This document shows, in pieces, positions 1 to 5,068 of a stretch of 5,068 nt of DNA. Every line of letters starts with the position of its first letter. Within the stretch, counting starts at the first letter, position 1. This stretch comes from Anaerolineales bacterium. GTDB lineage: Bacteria > Chloroflexota > Anaerolineae > Anaerolineales > UBA6663. The notes beneath the pieces are model-generated. The model did not search any database, was not told the DNA's origin, and saw only the letters and a program-made list of their open reading frames with translations. A program made the position numbers and the translations under genes. The stretch covers positions 1 through 5,068 of the forward strand of contig JAGOBN010000361.1 of NCBI GenBank assembly GCA_017999235.1, read 5' to 3'.

Positions 1-81
1 AATGGTCCGGATTTCAAGATTCAGCAGGGTCGCCATGCTGCCGCCGCCCAATGGCCCACGGGGATGAATTCCGATAAACAC
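1..81 (-). CDS. Possible 5' end of an unidentified gene running off the left edge
   Basis: A minus-strand frame is open from 171 down to the window edge, with possible starts at GTG (81-79), TTG (48-46) and ATG (36-34). From the GTG it reads VFIGIHPRGP, a glycine-serine stretch, then MATLLNLEIRTI up to the edge. I do not recognise the protein. None of the three candidate starts has a clear Shine-Dalgarno sequence at the usual distance. The last 12 codons, from the ATG, look like ordinary coding sequence (hydrophobic and charged residues alternating, not the Arg/Pro-rich texture of shadow frames in this DNA). It lies on the same strand as the kinase pair, so it could be a distal operon member or start its own transcript. 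With so few codons, chance openness cannot be excluded. Confidence 0.3.
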   Translation of the reverse strand, partial: MFIGIHPRGPLGGGSMATLLNLEIRTI

Positions 82-109
82 TGGTCGGGCGGGGCCATAG
101 TGTTGAATT
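67..109. repeat. Nested imperfect inverted repeat in the A+T-richer patch
   Basis: AATTC (67-71) and AACACT (77-82) on the left are matched by AGTGTT (99-104) and GAATT (105-109) on the right. GG (83-84) can also pair with CC (95-96). That gives about 13 base pairs, interrupted by five unpaired bases on the left (72-76) and two on the right (97-98), around a G-rich loop. It overlaps the region just before or at the start of the possible gene at the left edge, so it could be an operator or a leader hairpin. It has no T-run and is not a standard terminator. Such a short interrupted repeat may arise by chance. Confidence 0.4.
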
Positions 110-441
110 GTATACCCTCTTCCCCCCTCCCCGGCCGACGGCCAACCGGGCGCGGCCGGGCCTCCGCAGAGTCAGCTAAACACCCATCGGGGGATGGCCG
201 TCCACCTGCCCGCGAGCGCAGCGAGCGGTCCGGCGGCGCGGCGCGGGCCGCTCAACACTGTGTCGGCGCAATGGGCCAAGCGCTTGCGTATGTGGGGGTG
301 GATCTCGCCGGTCCGGCCGACCAGCCGGTGCGGGTGGATGAAACCACTCAGGCGGCAGGGGATGCCGCCGGCTGTGGTGACACCCGGCCAGGCGGCGTCT
401 GGTTCCAGCGGGGGAGGCCGCGGTCCAACCCGCGTCCAGGT
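82..441 (-). other. Stretch of about 360 bases without a recognisable gene, downstream of the kinase pair
   Basis: After the second kinase's TGA (444-442) no frame on either strand gives a protein I recognise. The part from about 172 to 441 is as GC-rich as the genes and keeps codon-like periodicity. The part from about 60 to 120 is noticeably richer in A+T and holds the only TATACAAT-like sequence (minus strand, 114-107); no TTGACA-like box lies at the proper distance. I see no hairpin followed by a T-run that would make a convincing intrinsic terminator, and no tRNA-like cloverleaf. A short direct repeat, GCGAGC-GCA-GCGAGC, lies at 212-226. It may be intergenic DNA with a decayed gene remnant. 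Confidence 0.5.
115..132 (-). other. 18-base purine (G-rich) tract
   Basis: Read on the minus strand, 132 to 115 is GGGGAGGGGGGAAGAGGG, an uninterrupted purine run, immediately followed by TATACAAT. The plus strand is the matching pyrimidine tract. It has three runs of three or more G, so at most a weak or two-layer G-quadruplex is possible. It lies too far (about 16 bases) before the nearest ATG (98-96) to be an ordinary ribosome-binding site. Its presence is certain; any function is unknown. Confidence 0.5.
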
Positions 442-2673
442 TCAGCGCTGGGCCGGTTCGGCGGGCAGCCACCTCGGCAAAGTGAAGGTGAACCGCGCGC
501 CCAGGCCGCTCTCCGCCCAGATGCGGCCGCCGTGCGCTTCCACCGCCATCCGGCAGAAGGCCAGCCCCAGGCCGCTGCCATGCCCCGCCACCCGGCCGGT
601 GACAAATTTCTTAAACAGCTGACCCTGGAGCTCCGGCGGGATCCCCGGGCCGGTATCGGCCGCCGTGACCAGCAGCTGCTGAGCCGCCGGGTCCGCCCGG
701 ACGCTTAATTGGATGACGCCCTCCGGCGGCGTGAACTTGAGGGCGTTGCCGATCAAGTTCTCCAAGACCCGCTGGACCAGCCGGCCATCCGCCCAGGCCG
801 GCGGCAGGTCTGGCGGCACGTCCACAGTCAGCCGCATTTGTTTCTGCCGCGCCACGGGCGCCGCCGCCGCCACCACCGACCGCGCCAGGGCGGCCAGATC
901 CACCGGCGCGCGTTCGAGCGGCACCTGGCCGGCCTCCAGCCGGCTGACCTCCAAAATCCCGTCCACCAATTCCTGGAGATGCCGCAGGCTGTCGTCGGCC
1001 AGGCTCAACATCTGGCGCTGATCGGCGGTCAGGACTTCCAGGCTGTCCAGCGCAAAAACCTGCAGCGCGCTTTGCGCGCCCGTCAACGGCCGGCGCAGAT
1101 CATGGACCAGGGTATGCGTCAGGTCCTCGCGCAGCGCCGCGAGATTCCGCTCGGCGGTGACATCATGAAACGTCACGACATGCCCCAGGGCCAGGTCCCC
1201 CCACCGCACCGGCACGGTCTGCCAATGCAGGGCGCGCGGCGGCACCGGGCAATCGCCTTCGCCGGGGATGTCCGGCGCCTGAAAAACCCGCCGCGTCTCA
1301 GCCAGCAAGAGCCGCGCGGCGGCCGGCGCGCGGCCGCGCAGATCGGCCAGGAGCCGGCCGACCGAACTGCCCAGCCAGGCCTCGGCCGGCTGGGAGAGCC
1401 CCAGATAATCCACGACGCGGGCGTTGATGATCTGGATCTGCCCGGTGGCCGCGAACAACACAATCCCGTCCCGGCTGGCCGCGATGAGGGCCTGCAGCCG
1501 GCCGTGTTCCTCGGCCATGCGGCGTTCCGCGCGTTTGCGCTCAGTGAGGTCGGTGACCACGGCGATGGCGCCCCCCACCTGGCCGCCGCGCCAGCGCGGG
1601 GTGCCGGTGATCAGCACATCCACCAGCCGGCCACTGGCGTGGACCAGGCGTGTTTCGTAGGTGGTGGTGCGGCCGGCCTGGCGCGCGGAGCGGGCGGCCT
1701 GCAAAACCGCCCGGTCTTCCGGCAGGGTGAAGTCATCGGGCGGGCGGCCCAGCAGATCGGCCGGCTGGTAGCCCATAAACTCGGCATAGGCGGGGTTGAT
1801 GTATTCGAACCGGCCGGCCGCGTCGGTCACCGTCAGGCCCTGCCCCATCGCGGCCATGACCGTCTGCGCGAAGTCCCGCTCCGCCTGCAGCTCAACTTGG
1901 ACCCGGCGGCGCTGGGTGATATCCCGGAACACCAGCACGCCGCCGGTCAACCGCCCGCGGTCATCCCGGATGGCGGCCGCGCTGGCTTCGATGGGCGCCC
2001 CGCTCCCCGCCCGCGCGCTCACCAGCCAGTACGCGGCCGGCGCGACCACGCCCCCGGTCTGCAGCACCGTGGCGACCGGGCTCGGCACCGGGGTGCGGGC
2101 CGCCTCGTCGACGAGCGGGACAATGTGGTCAACGGCCAGGCCGGCCGCCTCCGCCTGGGTCCAGCCGGTGGCCGCCTCGGCCGCCGGGTTCATGAATTGA
2201 ATGCCGCCGGCGCGGTCCGTCGCGATCACGGCCTCGCTCAGGCTGGTCAACGTCGCCGTCAACCAGCGTTCGTGAGCTTTTACTTGCGCTTCCATGCGGT
2301 GCTTGTACAGCGCAATCTCAATCACCATCTGGAGTTCGCGGTCTTCAAACGGCTTGAGGATGTAGCCGTAAGGCTCCGTCAGGCGGGCGCGCTGGAGCGT
2401 CTGCTCATCCGAATGGGCGGTGAGATAAATGACCGGCCGGTTGTAGTCGGCGCGGATGCGCTCGGCGGCCTGGATGCCGTCCATCTCCCCCTTCAGCCGG
2501 ATATCCATCAGCACCAAATCCGGGTCCAAGCGGCCGGCCTCTGCCACCGCCGCCTCGCCGTAGGCGGCGGTCGCCACCACCTCGTAGCCCAGGCCGATCA
2601 GCCGGCTCTTGAGATCCAAAGCGATGATCGACTGGTCTTCGACGACCAGCAAGCGCGCGGAGGTTATGCTCAC
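442..2673 (-). CDS. Soluble receiver-PAS-PAS-PAS-histidine kinase (N-terminal response-regulator hybrid)
   Basis: Predicted cytoplasmic signalling kinase of 743 residues with no membrane segment or signal peptide. The N-terminal receiver (about 6-124) has the acidic pair E12-D13, phosphoacceptor D57 (in LVLMDIRL), T85, switch aromatic Y104 and K107 (ILKPF). It is therefore complete. Three PAS domains follow: about 132-255 (ending FRDITQRR), 264-382 (ending VTDLTERKRAE) and 390-510 (ending FHDVTAERN). None shows the LOV flavin-binding NCRFLQ motif or an obvious haem ligand. The kinase core is classical: H box with H524 (LVHDLRRPL), N box NLIGNALKF (N639/N643), G1 box DTGPGI (D673-), F box FKKF (687-690) and G2 box GSGLGL (699-704). 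The core ends near residue 733, leaving a short tail. Translation starts at GTG in a 4-base GTGA overlap with the upstream kinase's stop, preceded by AGGAG only 2 bases away, so translation is probably coupled. The upstream HisKA_2 kinase is the natural phosphodonor for D57 (inference). There is no output domain; a further response regulator must lie elsewhere. Confidence 0.95.
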   Translation of the reverse strand: MSITSARLLVVEDQSIIALDLKSRLIGLGYEVVATAAYGEAAVAEAGRLDPDLVLMDIRLKGEMDGIQAAERIRADYNRPVIYLTAHSDEQTLQRARLTEPYGYILKPFEDRELQMVIEIALYKHRMEAQVKAHERWLTATLTSLSEAVIATDRAGGIQFMNPAAEAATGWTQAEAAGLAVDHIVPLVDEAARTPVPSPVATVLQTGGVVAPAAYWLVSARAGSGAPIEASAAAIRDDRGRLTGGVLVFRDITQRRRVQVELQAERDFAQTVMAAMGQGLTVTDAAGRFEYINPAYAEFMGYQPADLLGRPPDDFTLPEDRAVLQAARSARQAGRTTTYETRLVHASGRLVDVLITGTPRWRGGQVGGAIAVVTDLTERKRAERRMAEEHGRLQALIAASRDGIVLFAATGQIQIINARVVDYLGLSQPAEAWLGSSVGRLLADLRGRAPAAARLLLAETRRVFQAPDIPGEGDCPVPPRALHWQTVPVRWGDLALGHVVTFHDVTAERNLAALREDLTHTLVHDLRRPLTGAQSALQVFALDSLEVLTADQRQMLSLADDSLRHLQELVDGILEVSRLEAGQVPLERAPVDLAALARSVVAAAAPVARQKQMRLTVDVPPDLPPAWADGRLVQRVLENLIGNALKFTPPEGVIQLSVRADPAAQQLLVTAADTGPGIPPELQGQLFKKFVTGRVAGHGSGLGLAFCRMAVEAHGGRIWAESGLGARFTFTLPRWLPAEPAQR

Positions 2674-2682
2674 AACTCCTGC
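2656..2682 (-). promoter_or_regulatory. Coupled stop/start junction with AGGAG ribosome-binding site
   Basis: On the minus strand the upstream kinase ends CAG GAG TTG TGA and the downstream one starts GTG AGC ATA, sharing the bases GTGA (2673 to 2670). The purine motif AGGAG (2680-2676) lies within the upstream gene's last codons, only 2 bases before the GTG, which is closer than the usual 5-9 bases. The motif GGAG can pair with CTCC (2662-2659) just inside the second gene, with two more T-A pairs across a one-base bulge, placing the start codon in an 8-base loop. A ribosome finishing the first gene would open this small hairpin. The overlap is certain; the role of the hairpin is inference. 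Confidence 0.6.
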
Positions 2683-5066
2683 CGGCCCGCCGGGAACTCG
2701 ATCCGGAAGGCGGTGCCGGCCGCCTGGTTCAAGGTGATGACGCCGTCGATCTGGGCCGCCAGGCTGTTGACCAGCTGCAGACCCAGCGACGCGGTGGCCT
2801 GGAAGTCGACCTCGGACGGGAAGCCGACGCCGTCGTCGGCCACCCGCAGCTCCACGCGCCCCGGGCCGGCCGGCCGCAGGGCCACCACAATCTCGCCGGC
2901 GCGGTCGCCCGGAAAGGCGTGCTTGAGGGCGTTCGACACCAGCTCATTGATGATCAGGCCGCAGGGCACGGCCGTGTCCACATCCAGCCAGCAGCCGGCG
3001 GCTTCCACCCGCAGTGTCACCCGGCCGGCTTGCGCGGCGTAGGTGCGCAGCAGTTGGCTGGCCAGGCTCTGGGTGTACTCGGCCAGGTCGATGCGGGCCA
3101 AGTCCGGGGAGCGGTAGAGCTTCTCGTGGACCAGGGCCATGGAGCGCACCCGGTTCTGGCTGTCGCGCAGCACCTCCAGGGCCTGCGGGTCGGAGACGGC
3201 GCGCGCCTGCAAGTTGAGCAGGCTGCTCACCACCTGCAGGTTGTTTTTCACCCGGTGATGAATCTCCTTCAGCATCACTTCCTTCTCGCGCAGCGAGACT
3301 CGAAGCTGGTCTTCCGCCTGCCGCCGCAAGGTGATGTCTTCGCCCAGGCTGGCGGTGCCCAGGATACAACCGTTCTGGTCGCGCAGCGGCGTGTTGGTCC
3401 ACGCCACCAGCCGGACCGCCCCCGGCCGGGTGAGGATCGGATTCTCAAAGTGGGTGGGGATGGTGTCGGCGCGCATCAGGCGCAAGAACTGCTCCTGCAG
3501 GCCGGTCTCGGCCGGCACGAAATGCTCGAACCAGGCCTGGCCCAGGAGCTCGGCGCGGGTCCAGCCGGTCATCGCCAACAGATAATCATTGCAGAACGTG
3601 ACGCGGCCGTCAAGATCCAGCCGGAGCGCCGCCAATTCGACGTTCTCCAGGGTCTCGCGGAAGCGGCGCTCTGATTCCTGCAGCGCGGCCTGGGCGTGTT
3701 TGCGCTCGGTGATGTCGCGCACAATCGCCAGGACGGTGTCCTGGCCGTACGGCATCAGGCGGGCTTCGTAGTAGGCGGTCGCCGCCCCCATCCACAGCGG
3801 GTACTCGACGGTCTGCGGCTGACCCGTGTCCGCGGCGGCCGCCAGCGCCGACATCAGCGAGGCCGCGACCGCCGGCGGCAAGGTCTCCGGGATGGAGCGG
3901 TGGATGAATTGTTCGGGCGGCAGCAACAGCTGGCTGGCCGCCGGCGCATAGAAATCCAAATAGGCGCCGGCGCGGTCCAAGATAAAAATCAGGTCCGGCA
4001 CCGCCCGCAGCAAGACGCGGTTGCGGGCCTCGCTGGCGTGCAAGTCGCGGTTGGCCGCCTCCAGTTGGACCGTGCGCTCCCGCACGCGGTCTTCCAGCCC
4101 GCGGTTGAGCTCGCGGACGGTGGCTTCCGACTGCCGGCGCTGAGCGACCTCATGCTGGGCGTCCGCAAACAGCCGCTGGTTCTCGCGCAGGATCAGGAAT
4201 TGCCGGATCAGCACCAGCGCGACAACCAGGGCAAACCCCCACTCCAGGCGGAAGGCCAGTTCATTCGGCTGACCCCAGAGCATCAAGCCGCCCAGCAGCG
4301 CCACCCAGACATACGGCAGATACGTCGTCCAGGTTAAGTAGCGGCGCCCGGCCGGCGGGTGTGGCCTCTGGAGGCTGCCCGCCAGACCGACCAGCGCCAA
4401 GCTGAGCGTCCAGCCGACGTCTAACCAGTTGCCCTCCTGGTAGATGCCGTGCACGACTTGAAGGGCATACAGCACATCGGTCACGATCAGCATGCTGATC
4501 GCGACCGCCAGGACCATCACCGCCCTTTGGCCCGGTTCCCAGTTGTGCCGGAAGATCAGCAGCGTAAAAGCCGTAAACAGGCCAAAGTCCAGCAGCGGAT
4601 AGAGCGCGGCCGGCACTTGGCTCAGAATGTCCGCGGGACTGCGCGCCAGAATCGGATCGATGACCAGCACCCCGAGCAGGCCGCCGCCGGCGATCAGCAC
4701 GATACCCATATCGAGCAGCATCGTGACGGTTTCCGTCGGCGCCAAGCCGGCGGCCGGAAACAGCAGAAGGCCGATCACCAGCAACACGTAAGACCCGAGG
4801 AACAGGCCCTCCGCGAGAAAACTCGCCGGGTTGGGGCTGGGGATCAAAGCCAACATGTCGCCGAGCGCCACGACCGCCATGGCCAGACCGAGCGCGAGCC
4901 AGGCCCAGTACACGCGCCAGCCGGCAGAAGCCGAACGCCGGGCGGCCTGGAACAAGGCCGCGGCCGCCAAACCGCCGGCGAGCGACAGCATCAGGTTGCT
5001 GAGCCAGCCCCCCAATTCCGGATTAGAGCGCGTGGCAGCGATGATGATCAGATGGATCACCACCAC
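2670..5066 (-). CDS. Membrane sensor histidine kinase: multi-TM sensor region, coiled coil, PAS-PAS, HisKA_2, HATPase_c
   Basis: Predicted inner-membrane kinase of 798 residues that autophosphorylates on histidine and passes phosphate to a receiver. Residues 1-292 are hydrophobic, with about eight or nine helices (near 21-41, 52-75, 82-104, 114-137, 151-173, 181-203, 213-231, 246-264, 272-292). I match this region to no named sensor family. A charged coiled coil (about 293-345) leads to PAS 1 (about 346-456, ending DITERK) and PAS 2 (about 464-585, ending GEDITLRRQAE). The HisKA_2 dimerisation helix has the motif EIHHRVKNNLQ; H604, the His before Arg, is the likely phosphoacceptor. The ATPase has the N box NELVSNALKHA (N712), the G1 box DDGVGF (D744-) and the second glycine motif SLGLQLV (760-766). 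Soluble-domain lengths are normal. The start is uncertain: three GTG codons in a row (5066, 5063, 5060) sit at the window edge, the frame stays open to the edge, and the first residues already look like part of a membrane helix, so the gene may begin outside. The stop overlaps the next gene. The partner is probably that gene's receiver. Class is sure; signal unknown. Confidence 0.93.
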   Translation of the reverse strand: MVVIHLIIIAATRSNPELGGWLSNLMLSLAGGLAAAALFQAARRSASAGWRVYWAWLALGLAMAVVALGDMLALIPSPNPASFLAEGLFLGSYVLLVIGLLLFPAAGLAPTETVTMLLDMGIVLIAGGGLLGVLVIDPILARSPADILSQVPAALYPLLDFGLFTAFTLLIFRHNWEPGQRAVMVLAVAISMLIVTDVLYALQVVHGIYQEGNWLDVGWTLSLALVGLAGSLQRPHPPAGRRYLTWTTYLPYVWVALLGGLMLWGQPNELAFRLEWGFALVVALVLIRQFLILRENQRLFADAQHEVAQRRQSEATVRELNRGLEDRVRERTVQLEAANRDLHASEARNRVLLRAVPDLIFILDRAGAYLDFYAPAASQLLLPPEQFIHRSIPETLPPAVAASLMSALAAAADTGQPQTVEYPLWMGAATAYYEARLMPYGQDTVLAIVRDITERKHAQAALQESERRFRETLENVELAALRLDLDGRVTFCNDYLLAMTGWTRAELLGQAWFEHFVPAETGLQEQFLRLMRADTIPTHFENPILTRPGAVRLVAWTNTPLRDQNGCILGTASLGEDITLRRQAEDQLRVSLREKEVMLKEIHHRVKNNLQVVSSLLNLQARAVSDPQALEVLRDSQNRVRSMALVHEKLYRSPDLARIDLAEYTQSLASQLLRTYAAQAGRVTLRVEAAGCWLDVDTAVPCGLIINELVSNALKHAFPGDRAGEIVVALRPAGPGRVELRVADDGVGFPSEVDFQATASLGLQLVNSLAAQIDGVITLNQAAGTAFRIEFPAGRQEL

Positions 5067-5068
5067 GC

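Noticed and set aside
21..98. A 25-codon minus-strand ORF starting at ATG 98-96
   Set aside because: The only purine-rich tract is about 16 bases upstream, too far for a normal ribosome-binding site, and the peptide shows no known leader features. A regulatory leader peptide is possible but unsupported.
107..114. TATACAAT as a minus-strand promoter -10 box
   Set aside because: The position about 17 bases upstream reads CGGCCG, not a -35 box, so it is left as a mention and not called a promoter.
212..226. Direct repeat GCGAGC-GCA-GCGAGC as a mobile-element or attachment-site mark
   Set aside because: Similar sequences are common in GC-rich DNA. There is no transposase, integrase or tRNA nearby.
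396..430. Hairpin candidates after the second kinase (CTGG-TT-CCAG at 399-408; GGTT/AACC arms at 401-430) as a terminator
   Set aside because: The stems are short, the loop of the first is too small, and no T-run follows on the minus strand.
176..472. A 98-codon minus-strand frame starting inside the end of the second kinase
   Set aside because: The translation is Pro/Arg/His-rich without motifs, its third positions are less GC-rich than in the real genes, and no good ribosome-binding site was seen.
64..708. Plus-strand open frames at 64-708 and 194-622
   Set aside because: Both run well into the kinase core antisense, have no recognisable domain, and are rich in Arg, Pro, Gly and Ala. The part at 194-441 cannot be fully excluded and is discussed as a periodicity finding.
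2642..2740. GGAGGTTATG on the plus strand as the start of a small plus-strand gene
   Set aside because: It opens only a short frame of under 30 codons across the kinase junction. The GGAGG is simply the complement of codons in the second kinase.
709..3042. A 777-codon open frame on the plus strand, opposite the second kinase and the end of the first
   Set aside because: It runs antisense across two genes with complete, motif-rich domains. Its translation is Arg/Gln/Gly/Pro-rich with no recognisable domain. Long antisense frames without stops are expected in high-GC genes.

Overview
The window is G+C-rich (roughly two thirds by eye) and holds two large, tightly packed genes, both on the minus strand and both for two-component signal transduction, followed by a poorly understood 3' flank. 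Reading in the direction of transcription (high to low coordinates), the first gene (5066 to 2670) encodes a multi-pass membrane sensor histidine kinase: about eight or nine membrane helices, a coiled coil, two PAS domains and a HisKA_2-type kinase core. The second (2673 to 442) starts with GTG inside the stop codon of the first (GTGA overlap). It encodes a soluble kinase with a receiver domain at its N-terminus, three PAS domains and a classical HisKA/HATPase_c core.

All the key phosphotransfer residues can be seen in both proteins (H604 in the first, D57 and H524 in the second). The simplest reading is a co-translated signalling pair. The membrane kinase would sense something at or in the membrane and pass phosphate to the receiver of the second protein. 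That receiver would in turn gate the second kinase, which also integrates its own PAS inputs. The final target is not in the window: neither protein has a DNA-binding, cyclic-di-GMP or other output domain.

Positions 1-441, downstream of the pair, hold no gene I can name. There is a possible 5' end of another minus-strand gene running off the left edge (1-81). A small A+T-richer patch carries a nested inverted repeat (67-109) next to an 18-base purine tract (115-132). A GC-rich stretch (about 172-441) keeps codon-like periodicity in the same phase as the upstream kinase but has no convincing start codon.

The organism is a free-living, high-GC bacterium with elaborate sensory kinases. The combination of receiver-PAS-kinase proteins with membrane HisKA_2 kinases fits Chloroflexota well, but it also occurs in Cyanobacteria, Deltaproteobacteria-type lineages and methanogenic archaea, so the assignment is tentative. 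I see no mobile element, CRISPR array, tRNA or rRNA.
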